Source of the DNA: an uncultured Eubacteriales bacterium
GTDB taxonomy: Bacteria > Bacillota > Clostridia > Oscillospirales > CAG-272
Direction: 5' to 3'
DNA: 14,840 nucleotides
Assembly: GCA_905201895.1 (NCBI GenBank)
Contig: CAJKPX010000054.1
Location: forward strand, 1 to 14,840
Below, piece by piece: positions 6,438 to 14,290 of the stretch. Every line of letters starts with the position of its first letter. The stretch's first letter is position 1. Both the position numbers and the translations under genes were made by a program. The notes beneath the pieces were generated by a model. It was not told the origin of the DNA. It did not search any database and saw only the letters and a list, made by a program, of their open reading frames with translations.

Positions 6438-7166
6438 TTAGTTCTTCTCTCTCCCCCGCTCATCAAGACGCGCCTTGACAGCGTTGATCTCCGACGCAAG
6501 ACGCGAAAGCTCCTGCGCCACAGGGTCGGGAATGTGCACCTGGTCGAGGTCGTTGCGCACGCGCACGCCGTCGCGCCGCACCACCTTGGCGGGAATGCCC
6601 ACCGCCGTGCTGTTCTCGGGCACCGCATGAAGCACCACCGCGTTTGCCGCAATCTTGCTGTTCGAGCCGATGAGAACGGGTCCGAGCACCTTCGCGCCCG
6701 CGCCCACCATCACGTTGTCGCCCAGCGTGGGGTGACGCTTGCCTACGTCCTTGCCCGTGCCACCCAGGGTCACACCCTGATAAATGGTGCAGTTGTCGCC
6801 GATCTCGGCGGTTTCACCGATCACAACGCCCATGCCGTGGTCGATGAAAAAGCCCTTGCCGATCTTTGCCGCGGGGTGAATTTCAATGCCCGTGACAAAT
6901 CGGGACGCCTGGCTGACCGCGCGCGCACCGAAATAGTGCCCCTTTTGGTAAAGCCCGTGCGCCACGCGATGCGCCATGATGGCGTGAACGCCCGAATAAA
7001 GCAGGAGCACCTCGGCAGTGCTGCGTGCGGCGGGGTCGCGCTCCTTGACGGTTTGCACCGTCTCGCGCACCTCGCTCTCGGCATTGTGAATCGCCTTTGC
7101 GATCCTGTGCTCTGCCGTTTGTATTTTTTCTTTGATCTGCCTGATAATCGTGGGTTGGGGTTTCAT
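6438..7166 (-). CDS. cysE: Serine O-acetyltransferase
   Basis: A 242-residue serine acetyltransferase, which makes O-acetylserine from serine and acetyl-CoA, the first committed step of cysteine synthesis. The N-terminal helical part includes VKERDPAARS (about 40-49), holding the conserved RDPA aspartate, and VHAIMAHRVAHGLY (60-73). The C-terminal left-handed beta-helix has hexapeptide repeats from about 92 to 195. These contain the catalytic FIDHGMGVVIGE (His about 110), YQGVTLGGTGKD (129-140) and KRHPTLGDNV (143-152). Length fits the short bacterial form. ATG 7166 has GGAGG about 7 nt upstream. A promoter lies at 7198-7226 with a perfect 16-bp palindrome in its spacer. No O-acetylserine lyase is adjacent; tmk follows. 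Confidence 0.95.
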   Translation of the reverse strand: MKPQPTIIRQIKEKIQTAEHRIAKAIHNAESEVRETVQTVKERDPAARSTAEVLLLYSGVHAIMAHRVAHGLYQKGHYFGARAVSQASRFVTGIEIHPAAKIGKGFFIDHGMGVVIGETAEIGDNCTIYQGVTLGGTGKDVGKRHPTLGDNVMVGAGAKVLGPVLIGSNSKIAANAVVLHAVPENSTAVGIPAKVVRRDGVRVRNDLDQVHIPDPVAQELSRLASEINAVKARLDERGREKN

Positions 7167-7197
7167 GCGTGTTCCTCCGCAAAGAGTGTCTATTCAT

Positions 7198-7226
7198 ATT
7201 ATACACAACAAACGCGCGTTTGTAAA
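7198..7226 (-). promoter_or_regulatory. cysE promoter with palindromic candidate operator
   Basis: On the minus strand: TTTACA (7226-7221), 17-nt spacer, TATAAT (7203-7198). A perfect 16-bp palindrome ACAAACGCGCGTTTGT (7208-7223) fills most of the spacer and overlaps the -35. A repressor bound there would block RNA polymerase. The regulator is unknown. Confidence 0.8.
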
Positions 7227-7283
7227 TAGCTTTCCCAAAACTTTCCGCTCTCATCATCCGAAAAGAATTTCTTTCTGCCGACC

Positions 7284-7312
7284 TTGACTTTTTCCGCGGT
7301 ATGTGCTATCAT
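7284..7312 (+). promoter_or_regulatory. Promoter of the GH39-like gene
   Basis: TTGACT (7284-7289), 17-nt spacer, TATCAT (7307-7312) with extended TGC. The predicted start is about 7319, giving a short leader of about 30 nt before ATG 7349. It diverges from the cysE promoter, with about 60 bp between the two -35 boxes. Confidence 0.8.
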
Positions 7313-7348
7313 AGTCTTACCGAAAAAATTTATCCTGGAGGTTCTCCC

Positions 7349-8689
7349 ATGATCCGCATCTCGGTTGATTTTGATAAACGCATTGGCGCGGTCAAGCCGA
7401 TGCACGCCGTCAACAACGGACCCGTCTACAAATTCGCGGCAGATCAGCGCATCACAAACATTGATGCCTTCCGCGAGGCGGGCATTCCCTATGCACGCAA
7501 TCATGACGCATCCTTTCTTGCCACATACGGCGGTGAGCATACAGTGGACGTGCACGCGATCTTCCCCAATTTCGACGCCGACCCCAACGATCCCGCATCC
7601 TATGATTTTCCCATAACCGATGAATATATTAAGGTCTGTGAATACGCGGGAGTGCGCACCTACTACCGCCTCGGCTCCAAGATCGAGCACAACGTCAAAA
7701 AATACGGCACACTGCCCCCAAAGGACTTTCACAAATGGGCGGTCATCTGCGAGCATATCATCCGCCACTACACCGAGGGTTGGGCAGACGGCTTCCACTA
7801 TGATATCACATATTGGGAGATCTGGAATGAACCGGATCTCGACCCTGACGATTCGACGCACAAGCGCTGCTGGGGCGGCACAAAGGCACAGTTCTTTGAG
7901 CTTTATCATGTCGCCGCAACCCATCTCAAGGCATGCTTCCCTCACCTCAAGATCGGAGGTCCTGCGCTCGCGCACAGCCTTGTTTGGGCAGAGGAGTTTT
8001 TGGCACAGCTCCGCGCCCCGCTCGATTTCTTCTCCTGGCACATCTACGCAAAGGATCCTCGGCGCATTACCGCAAGAGCCGAAAAAGTGCGCGCTCTGCT
8101 CGATCAATACGGATTTTCCGATACCGAGTCGATCCTCAACGAGTGGAACTACGTGCGCGGCTGGACCGGCGACGATTGGCTCTATTCGCTCAAGGCAGAA
8201 AAAAGCCTCAAGGGTGCGGCATTCATTGCCGGCACCATGTGCGAATGCCAGCGCGGAACAGTTGACCTGCTCATGTACTACGACGCGCGCCCCTGCGGCA
8301 TGAACGGGATGTTCTCCACCGACTACGTGTGTGAAAAGCTCAAGGGCTACTACCCCTTCTATATGTTCAACACGCTCTACAAGCTCGGCACCTCGGTGGA
8401 ATCGACCTCCGACAGTGAATACGCCTATGTCACCGCCGCATCAAACGAAAGCGAGGCGGCTTTGATGCTCACACACTATGCCGACGACGACGATCACGCG
8501 GCAGAGGATTTTCTCCTTGATCTGCGCGGCTTCGCCTCCGAGAGAGGCGTGGAGCTGGAGCTCTTTGTCCTCGATGAGAGCAACGATCTCACCCCTGCGG
8601 GCAAGCTGATCTACTACGCGGACCGCATCGCTCCCACCCTCACCCTGCCCAACTTCACCTCCTATCTCATCAAGCTCAAAAAGCTCTGA
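7349..8689 (+). CDS. GH39-like glycoside hydrolase
   Basis: A 446-residue protein that looks like a clan-A (beta/alpha)8 glycoside hydrolase of the GH39 type (beta-xylosidase or alpha-L-iduronidase relatives). The acid/base motif YWEIWNEPDL is at about 155-164 (Glu161), and the nucleophile motif ILNEWNYV at about 262-269 (Glu265), about 104 residues apart as expected for a retaining enzyme. After the barrel, residues from about 360 form a beta-rich segment with the HYADDDDHAAEDF stretch. No signal peptide is present, so it would act on oligosaccharides taken into the cell. The substrate cannot be inferred; xylo-oligosaccharides are one option. ATG 7349 has TGGAGG about 7 nt upstream and an optimal promoter. 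The gene is alone; no transporter is nearby. No clear terminator follows the stop. Confidence 0.85.
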   Translation: MIRISVDFDKRIGAVKPMHAVNNGPVYKFAADQRITNIDAFREAGIPYARNHDASFLATYGGEHTVDVHAIFPNFDADPNDPASYDFPITDEYIKVCEYAGVRTYYRLGSKIEHNVKKYGTLPPKDFHKWAVICEHIIRHYTEGWADGFHYDITYWEIWNEPDLDPDDSTHKRCWGGTKAQFFELYHVAATHLKACFPHLKIGGPALAHSLVWAEEFLAQLRAPLDFFSWHIYAKDPRRITARAEKVRALLDQYGFSDTESILNEWNYVRGWTGDDWLYSLKAEKSLKGAAFIAGTMCECQRGTVDLLMYYDARPCGMNGMFSTDYVCEKLKGYYPFYMFNTLYKLGTSVESTSDSEYAYVTAASNESEAALMLTHYADDDDHAAEDFLLDLRGFASERGVELELFVLDESNDLTPAGKLIYYADRIAPTLTLPNFTSYLIKLKKL

Positions 8690-8705
8690 TCGCGCGGATC
8701 GGGAG

Positions 8706-8913
8706 ATTTCCACACCGCTTTTCCCCATTTCGGTTTTCCACAGCTCTGTGGAAAACTCTTGTGGGAAAGTGCCACTCGGACAAAAAGACAGCCAAAATTC
8801 GACTTTTTGCGTCTTTTCTTGCTCAATTTCGCATTTTTTGGTCTTTTTTTCTGTGTAAAACCGCGCCGATCCTGTGGAAAACCTTGTGGGAACTGTGGAA
8901 AAGTTGTGAGAAA
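8706..8913. other. Cluster of DnaA-box-like 9-mers
   Basis: TTTTCCACA or its complement (one mismatch from TTATCCACA) occurs at 8734-8742 (+), 8747-8755 (-), 8873-8881 (-) and 8894-8902 (-). Two-mismatch forms occur at 8706-8714, 8760-8768, 8852-8860, 8885-8893 and 8905-8913. The first strong pair forms a 22-bp palindrome (8734-8755). A T-rich stretch (about 8790-8850) lies between the two groups. No dnaA, dnaN or rpmH is visible, so a DnaA-binding or titration cluster is more likely than oriC. Confidence 0.55.
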
Positions 8914-8991
8914 AACGCCAAAACCGCCCCAAGCACTCCCCCGCGCACCCCATTTTTTTGCTCGCGTGCGGTGCAAAGTACGCGCAATATC

Positions 8992-9020
8992 TTGACAAAG
9001 CACCCAAAATCAACTATAAT
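8992..9020 (+). promoter_or_regulatory. Perfect consensus promoter of the ACT/UPF0210 operon
   Basis: TTGACA (8992-8997), 17-nt spacer, TATAAT (9015-9020). The predicted start is about 9027, giving a leader of about 35 nt. It suggests high constitutive expression, possibly modulated by the DnaA-box-like sites 80-290 bp upstream. Confidence 0.92.
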
Positions 9021-9060
9021 ATAGAGAAGAAGCGATTTTCAAAGAGAGAGGTACCCTATT

Positions 9061-9330
9061 ATGAAGGCAGTTATCACCGTTACAGGAAAAGACACCGTTG
9101 GCATCATCGCCGACGTGGCAGGCATTTGCGCAAAGTATGATGCGAATATTCTCGACATCACCCAGAGCGTTCTGGGCGAGTATTTCGCCATGATTATGCT
9201 CGCGGACATTCAAAAGCTGAGCATTGATTTCGCACAGTTCGTCGATCTGCTCGCACAGCTCGGCACCGATCGCGGTCTTGTGATCCACGCAATGCACGAG
9301 GACATCTTCAACACGATGCACCACATCTGA
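9061..9330 (+). CDS. ACT domain protein (UPF0237)
   Basis: An 89-residue protein consisting of a single ACT domain, the small ligand-binding fold usually sensing amino acids. MKAVITVTGKDTVGIIADVAG at the start holds the typical first strand and the D-x-x-G-I-x-A turn. Residues 30-36 (NILDITQ) and 41-50 (FAMIMLADIQ) give strands 2 and 3. It belongs to the UPF0237 group of stand-alone ACT proteins. AGAGG lies about 9 nt before ATG 9061. The UPF0210 gene follows after 15 bp; the two families are found together so often that a shared role is likely, with this protein perhaps sensing the ligand. The ligand and role are not known. Confidence 0.9.
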   Translation: MKAVITVTGKDTVGIIADVAGICAKYDANILDITQSVLGEYFAMIMLADIQKLSIDFAQFVDLLAQLGTDRGLVIHAMHEDIFNTMHHI

Positions 9331-9345
9331 GGAGGACCTGCCGCT

Positions 9346-10704
9346 ATGATCAACACCCAGGACATTCTGGAAACAATCAACATGATCCGCGAGGAGTGCC
9401 TCGATATTCGCACCATCACCATGGGCATCTCGCTCTGGGATTGCGTGAGCGATGATACCGACCGCCTCTGCGCAAAAATCTACAATAAAATCACAAAAAA
9501 AGCCGAGCGTCTCGTGCAAACGGGCGCCGATATCGAGAAGATGTACGGCATCCCGATCGTTAACAAACGCGTTTCGGTCACCCCGATCTCGCTCATTGGC
9601 GGTGCCGCCTCTCCCGAGGACTATATCAAGATCGCTCGCACACTCCAGCGCGCGGCAGACACACTCGGCATCAACTTTATCGGCGGTTTCTCGGCGCTCG
9701 TGCAAAAGGGCATGACCCCCGGCGCGCGCAACCTGATCGCAACCCTGCCCGAGTCGCTTGCCGAAACGCAGAACGTTTGCTCGTCGATCAACGTTGCCTC
9801 CACCAAGGCGGGCATCAATATGGACGCCATTGCCCTGATGGGCTCCGCGATCAAGCGCGCCGCATATCTCACGCGTGACAACAACTCGATCGGCTGCGCA
9901 AAGCTCGTGGTGTTCGCAAACGTCCCCGAGGACAACCCCTTTATGGCAGGCGCATTCTGCGGCGTTGGTGAGCCCGACACCGTGATTAACGTCGGCGTGA
10001 GCGGCCCCGGTGTGGTGGCATCCGCCATTCGACGCGCGGGAGACTGCGACCTCTCCGAGCTTGCCGACATCATCAAAAAGACGGCATTCAAGATCACCCG
10101 CGTTGGTCAGCTGGTGGCAAACGAGGCGGCAAAGCGTCTCGATACCCCCTTTGGTATCGTCGACCTTTCGCTCGCGCCCACTCCCGCTGTGGGCGACTCG
10201 GTGGCATACATCCTTGAGGAAATGGGTCTTGAGTCCTGCGGTGCGCACGGCACCACGGCGGCGCTCGCCATGCTCAACGATGCAGTCAAGAAGGGCGGCG
10301 TGATGGCGTCCTCCCACGTTGGCGGTCTCTCGGGCGCATTCATCCCCGTTTCCGAGGATGCAGGCATGATCGCGGCGGCAGAGCGCGGCGCGCTCACCAT
10401 CGAAAAGCTCGAAGCCATGACGGCGGTCTGCTCGGTGGGTCTGGACATGATCGCGGTCCCCGGCGACACCCCCGAGGCTGTGATCAACGGCATTATCGCC
10501 GACGAGATCTCGATCGGCGTGGTCAACAACAAGACCACTGCGGTTCGCATTATCCCTGCCTACGGCAAGAAGGCAGGCGAGAGCGTCTCCTTCGGCGGTC
10601 TGCTCGGCACCGCTCCCATCATGCCCCTCAACACCTATTCTCCCGCTCGCTTCATCGCACGCGGCGGCAGAATCCCCGCTCCTATCCATAGTCTTAAAAA
10701 TTGA
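9346..10704 (+). CDS. UPF0210 (DUF711/PFL) family protein
   Basis: A 452-residue soluble protein of the UPF0210 family, also called DUF711 or PFL-family protein for distant similarity to the pyruvate formate-lyase fold. It has the family's usual length (about 450). It starts MINTQDILETINMIREECLD, then DIRTITMGISLWDC, and includes RVSVTPISLIGG, NFIGGFSAL, GVGEPDTVINVGVSGPGVV and, near the end, FGGLLGTAPIMPLN, all well-kept segments. The biochemical role is not established. AGGAGG lies 10 nt before ATG 9346, and the gap from the ACT gene is only 15 bp, so the two form an operon behind the perfect promoter at 8992. A 34-bp near-perfect palindrome follows the stop by 9 nt. Confidence 0.92.
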   Translation: MINTQDILETINMIREECLDIRTITMGISLWDCVSDDTDRLCAKIYNKITKKAERLVQTGADIEKMYGIPIVNKRVSVTPISLIGGAASPEDYIKIARTLQRAADTLGINFIGGFSALVQKGMTPGARNLIATLPESLAETQNVCSSINVASTKAGINMDAIALMGSAIKRAAYLTRDNNSIGCAKLVVFANVPEDNPFMAGAFCGVGEPDTVINVGVSGPGVVASAIRRAGDCDLSELADIIKKTAFKITRVGQLVANEAAKRLDTPFGIVDLSLAPTPAVGDSVAYILEEMGLESCGAHGTTAALAMLNDAVKKGGVMASSHVGGLSGAFIPVSEDAGMIAAAERGALTIEKLEAMTAVCSVGLDMIAVPGDTPEAVINGIIADEISIGVVNNKTTAVRIIPAYGKKAGESVSFGGLLGTAPIMPLNTYSPARFIARGGRIPAPIHSLKN

Positions 10705-10713
10705 TATTTTTTC

Positions 10714-10747
10714 GCAGGGGGAACTTCTCGAGAGAAGTTCCCCCTGC
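10714..10747. repeat. 34-bp palindrome after the UPF0210 gene
   Basis: GCAGGGGGAACTTCTC (10714-10729) pairs perfectly with GAGAAGTTCCCCCTGC (10732-10747) around a 2-nt centre. No T-run follows at once, so termination may need the partial CCCCTT/AAGGGG stem and TTTT further on (to about 10799). It has the same GCAGGGGG/CCCCCTGC edges as the hairpin after copA (14291-14341). Confidence 0.8.
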
Positions 10748-11522
10748 ACCCCTTCAAGAGCTTTCCCAAAGATGTATCAAGGCGTCAAGGGGAAGTTTTC
10801 TGACTCAAGATACAGGTACTGCCGATAGGCGTCGCGACATCAGGCACTTTTGTCCCGCGTCGGCTGTTCGCCCCCCTCCCTGCACCCCCTCCCACTTCAA
10901 GAACTTTCCCGAAGAAGGGGTTCACGGTCAGGGGGTGTTTTTCATTTCATCACCATATTTCACATTTTCTTTCCGGTAGTCATTCTTTATTCTTGTAGGG
11001 ACAGGCGCAATGCTCGCAAAGCGACATTGCCATGGAGCGAAGCAGAATGTGATCCCAGACGGTCCATTTATAACGGCGGAAGACAAGCCCCCGCCCTACA
11101 AAGGTTTCAAGATTCTTCGCACGCTTCGCGGCTCAGAATGACTCTGGTGGGTAACAAAAATGAAGTAAAATGCTCAAATGAGCAAAAAAACATTCTTCGC
11201 ACCATCATGACTCTCGCGCACCCTTTCCCCGGGTCATCCTGAGCCACGCAGTGTGCGAAGGATCTGGATTCTTTTGTGGAATCATGGCAATGCTTGGAAA
11301 ACAACATTGCCATGGAGCAAAGCGGAATGTGATACTCTGACGGTCTAATTTTTTTAATGTGATCAGACATTATGTCAACCTTTTTCCAAAGTCATTCTTG
11401 AGCGAAAAAGCGCAAGCGTTTTAGGTTCAGAATGACCTCGGAAAAAAGGAGCATGAGAGATAAACGATAACATGCGCAAATGCGGTCATTTGTGTGGTAT
11501 TTTGAAAAAAAGGAGGTCATCA
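10748..11522. repeat. Mosaic repeat region, no gene
   Basis: About 775 bases without a supported gene. A hairpin module with CACCCCCTCCC and GGGGGTGTTTTT edges lies at about 10884-10945. A direct repeat of about 60 bp occurs at 11007-11066 and 11287-11347, sharing the exact core ACATTGCCATGGAGC. REP-like pieces of the widespread type GTCATTCTGAGC...GAAGAATC occur at about 11110-11145 (reverse), 11230-11262 (forward) and 11388-11440 (an inverted pair with ends GTCATTCT/AGAATGAC). A GGCGG/CCGCC hairpin lies at about 11074-11095. Open frames here are spurious. The last 50 bases lead into copA. Confidence 0.75.
11477..11492. promoter_or_regulatory. Inverted repeat upstream of copA, candidate operator
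   Basis: CAAATG (11477-11482), 4-nt spacer CGGT, CATTTG (11487-11492), ending 30 nt before the copA start. It does not match the CopY (TACANNTGTA) or classic CsoR forms. No convincing promoter was found nearby, so an operator role is a guess. Confidence 0.25.
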
Positions 11523-14279
11523 ATGAAACGAATACACTACGGAATCAAGGGAATGAGCTGTGCGGCGTGCGTGGCGCACGTGGAGCGTGCGGTGCGCGGC
11601 GTTGTGGGTGAGAAGGGTGAGATCACGGTCTCGCTTCTGACCAATTCGGTCTTGATCCTGCTCGACGGCGACCCGACTGATGCCGAGCTCGAGGTGCTGG
11701 GCGAGCGACTTGGAGCTTCGGTGCGTGCGGCGGGATATGCCCTGCTCACCGAGCCCGTGTCGCCCGAAAAAACCAGCGGCGAGCGCAAAAAGCGCCTCGT
11801 TGCGCTCATTCTTTCGGCAATTTTCACGCTCGGCGTGATGTATCTCTCCATGGGTGGCATGGTTGGGCTCCCGATCCCCACAGCACTCACGGGGACCGAT
11901 GGCGCACTCCCCATGGCAATCGCACAGCTTCTTCTGACTCTCCCCGTTATCATTCTGAATTTCAAATTTTTCCGCAGCGGCTTTTTGGCTCTCCTGCACC
12001 GCGCACCCAATATGGATTCGCTCATTGCGGTCGGATCGGGTGCCGCGCTTGTGTACGGTCTCTTTGCGATCCTCTCCCTGATCGGTGCGGAGGGAAACGC
12101 CGACGTGATCCACTCATGGATGCACGATCTCTATTTTGAGTCGGCGGCAATGATCCTCACGCTGGTATCTCTGGGCAAGCTGCTCGAATCGGGTGCCAAG
12201 GACAAGGCGTCCGACGCCGTTCGCTCGCTTGCCACCCTTGCACCGAAATATGCAACCGTCCTGCGCGACGGTGCCGAGCTCTCGCTCCCCGTGGATCAGA
12301 TCGCCGTTGGAGATATTCTGCTGATCCGCACGGGTGAGCTGATCCCGATCGACGGCGAGGTGATTGCGGGATCGGGCAGCACCGACGAATCGGCTCTCAC
12401 GGGCGAGAGCATGCCCGTGGAAAAGGAGGTCGGCTCCCCCGTTCGTGCCGCCTGCGTGCTCATGACGGGCGCTCTGACCGTCCGCGCGACCGGTGTTGGA
12501 GATCAGACCTCTCTCTCACGCATCATCCGTCTTTTGGAGGACACCGCCGCATCCAAGGCACCGATCGCACGCATTGCCGATCGCGTGAGCGCGGTTTTCG
12601 TGCCCTCTGTGATGGCGATTTCGGCACTCACGCTGATTATCTGGCTCGCTGCCACGAAAAATGCCGAGCAGGCGCTGCGATCTGCCATTTCGGTGCTTGT
12701 TATCTCCTGCCCCTGTGCGCTCGGGCTTGCCACTCCAACCGCCATCACGGTTGGGGTCGGACGTGCCGCGCGGAACGGAATTCTGTTCCGCAACGCCGAG
12801 TCGCTTGAAAAGCTCTGCTCGATCAAAACCGCCGTGTTTGACAAAACCGGCACCGTGACCGAGGGCAACCCCGAGCTCACCGCGCTGATTACCTACGGCG
12901 AGGACCCCGACCGCGTGCTTGCCTATGCCGCCGCCGTGGAGCGACTTTCCTCGCATCCTCTCGCCCCCGCCGTTGTGCGTGCCGCCGAGTCTGCACGCCC
13001 GACCGATGGCTGTGGGGACGCCTGCGATCCGACCAAAACGAATTCGTCCGCTCCCCTCTCCCCTGCCGCCCTCTATCCGATCGGTTGCGAGGACGTGACC
13101 GATTTTGAGACCCTTGTTGGTCGCGGTGCGATCGGCAGGATAGAAGAGCTGACCTGCTACGTTGGAAAGCCCGACGCCGCATTTCGCGAACGGGTAAGCA
13201 AAAACGAAAAAAAGACGCCCTCTGCAATCGGGTTTTCAGGTACCGTTTTGCAAAAAGACGACACGTCCTCGATATTTGAAGATTTTGCGGCTCTGGAGGC
13301 TTGCGGAAAAACCGCCGTTTTGGTCAGCTTCAACGGCACCCCCGTTGGTCTGTTGGGCATCTCCGATCGCATCCGCTCCGACTCGCGGGAGGCGATTGAA
13401 GCGCTGCGCACGCTCGGTGTGCGCTGTTTGATGCTCACGGGTGACAACGAACAAACTGCCGAAGCGGTTGCGCGGCAGGCGGACCTGGACGGCTATCACG
13501 CCTCGCTCCTGCCCGAGGATAAGGAGCGTATGGTGCGCGAAATTTCGTCGCATTCTCCCTGCGCGATGATCGGCGACGGCATCAATGACGCCCCCGCGCT
13601 TGTGCGCGCCGACGTTGGCATTGCGGTTGGTGCGGGCACCGAGATCGCGATGGACTGCGCCGACGTGGTGCTCTCGGGCTCCTCGCTCACGGGTGTTTCG
13701 CAGGCATTTGGTATCAGCCGCGCCACCATTCGCATCATCAAGCAAAATCTCTTTTGGGCGCTTTTCTACAACGCCGTTTGTATTCCCGTTGCGGCAGGTG
13801 CCTTCTATCCCCTGCTCGGCTGGCAGCTCAGCCCCATGCTTGCCTCTGCCGCGATGAGCTGCTCGTCGGTATTCGTTGTGCTCAACGCTCTGCGTCTGCG
13901 CCGCCTGCGGATTCTTCCGAAAACGCACACACGCGCCGCATTTTCGCACCCGTCCGCGCAAAAAACGGCAGACCCGATCGCACAAAATTCCACCGCCCCC
14001 ACCTCGGACCCCATTGCCGATCAACATTCAACTACAAATAAAAAAGGAGATTCTGACATGTTTTTCAAGAAAGAAAAGACCTACGTGATCCACGTTGAGG
14101 GCATGATGTGCCCCCGTTGCGTTGCTCACGTCAAAACCGCCCTCGAGGGCGTGAAGGGCGTGAAAAAGGTGGACGTCAGCCTCGACGATAAAACCGCCAC
14201 CGTCCTCACCACCCTCGACTCCACCCAACCCCTCACCGCCGCCATCGTCGCCGCCGGCTATGAGGTTGTGGAAGGGTGA
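11523..14279 (+). CDS. copA: Cu+-exporting P-type ATPase with C-terminal CopZ-like domain
   Basis: A 918-residue P1B-1 ATPase that exports Cu+ (or Ag+) across the cytoplasmic membrane using ATP. Order: N-terminal metal-binding domain with GMSCAAC (Cys13, Cys16); membrane segments at about 92-110, 131-150, 165-187, 205-222; actuator loop with TGES (293-296); segment 6 with the CPC copper site (396-398); phosphorylation motif DKTGT (Asp440); SSHPLAP (His478); TGDN (639-642); GDGINDAP (684-691). Segment 7 holds Tyr-Asn (749-750) and segment 8 MSCSS (778-782), the Cu+ signature. A 45-residue linker rich in Ala/Thr/Ser/Pro then joins a second metal-binding domain with MMCPRC (Cys863, Cys866). ATG 11523 has AAGGAGG 6 nt upstream; an in-frame ATG at 11472 has no such site. 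A C-terminal metal-binding domain is unusual, and its first codon (14058) has its own ribosome binding site. Confidence 0.95.
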   Translation: MKRIHYGIKGMSCAACVAHVERAVRGVVGEKGEITVSLLTNSVLILLDGDPTDAELEVLGERLGASVRAAGYALLTEPVSPEKTSGERKKRLVALILSAIFTLGVMYLSMGGMVGLPIPTALTGTDGALPMAIAQLLLTLPVIILNFKFFRSGFLALLHRAPNMDSLIAVGSGAALVYGLFAILSLIGAEGNADVIHSWMHDLYFESAAMILTLVSLGKLLESGAKDKASDAVRSLATLAPKYATVLRDGAELSLPVDQIAVGDILLIRTGELIPIDGEVIAGSGSTDESALTGESMPVEKEVGSPVRAACVLMTGALTVRATGVGDQTSLSRIIRLLEDTAASKAPIARIADRVSAVFVPSVMAISALTLIIWLAATKNAEQALRSAISVLVISCPCALGLATPTAITVGVGRAARNGILFRNAESLEKLCSIKTAVFDKTGTVTEGNPELTALITYGEDPDRVLAYAAAVERLSSHPLAPAVVRAAESARPTDGCGDACDPTKTNSSAPLSPAALYPIGCEDVTDFETLVGRGAIGRIEELTCYVGKPDAAFRERVSKNEKKTPSAIGFSGTVLQKDDTSSIFEDFAALEACGKTAVLVSFNGTPVGLLGISDRIRSDSREAIEALRTLGVRCLMLTGDNEQTAEAVARQADLDGYHASLLPEDKERMVREISSHSPCAMIGDGINDAPALVRADVGIAVGAGTEIAMDCADVVLSGSSLTGVSQAFGISRATIRIIKQNLFWALFYNAVCIPVAAGAFYPLLGWQLSPMLASAAMSCSSVFVVLNALRLRRLRILPKTHTRAAFSHPSAQKTADPIAQNSTAPTSDPIADQHSTTNKKGDSDMFFKKEKTYVIHVEGMMCPRCVAHVKTALEGVKGVKKVDVSLDDKTATVLTTLDSTQPLTAAIVAAGYEVVEG
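14058..14279 (+). CDS. CopZ-like copper chaperone, in-frame internal start within copA
   Basis: Translation from ATG 14058 would give a free 73-residue protein, the normal size of CopZ copper chaperones (about 68-73). AGGAG (14045-14049), preceded by an A-run, lies 8 nt upstream, an optimal ribosome binding site. The product begins MFFKKEKTYVIHVEGM, followed by MCPRC (metal site, Cys18 and Cys21) and VKKVDVSLDDKTATV, and ends AAGYEVVEG, a complete ferredoxin-like HMA fold. It is in frame with copA, so the same codons can also be read as the ATPase's C-terminal domain. The upstream linker is low-complexity, as expected for a former intergenic spacer or a tether. Either copA lost its stop and fused to a neighbouring copZ, or both products are made. 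Dual expression is inference. Confidence 0.6.
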   Translation: MFFKKEKTYVIHVEGMMCPRCVAHVKTALEGVKGVKKVDVSLDDKTATVLTTLDSTQPLTAAIVAAGYEVVEG

Positions 14280-14290
14280 TTGATGGATTT

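Noticed and set aside
6197..6652. N-terminal extension of thymidylate kinase
   Set aside because: Open frame only; it crosses the repeat and overlaps cysE. The kinase fold starts after 6196, where there is a good ribosome binding site.
5952..7229. 425-codon plus-strand frame
   Set aside because: Antisense to tmk and cysE and running through the hairpin repeat between them.
8706..8913. oriC
   Set aside because: Boxes are mostly imperfect and no dnaA, dnaN, recF or rpmH is visible; kept as a DnaA-box-like cluster only.
9010..10749. 579-codon open frame on the minus strand
   Set aside because: It is antisense to the ACT and UPF0210 genes, which have promoters, ribosome binding sites and recognisable families. 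Its translation is low-complexity and matches nothing; it reflects GC-rich codon use.
10701..11242. Two open frames of 92 and 130 codons
   Set aside because: They are made of the palindrome and repeat modules, are rich in Pro/Ser/Arg, and have no ribosome binding site.
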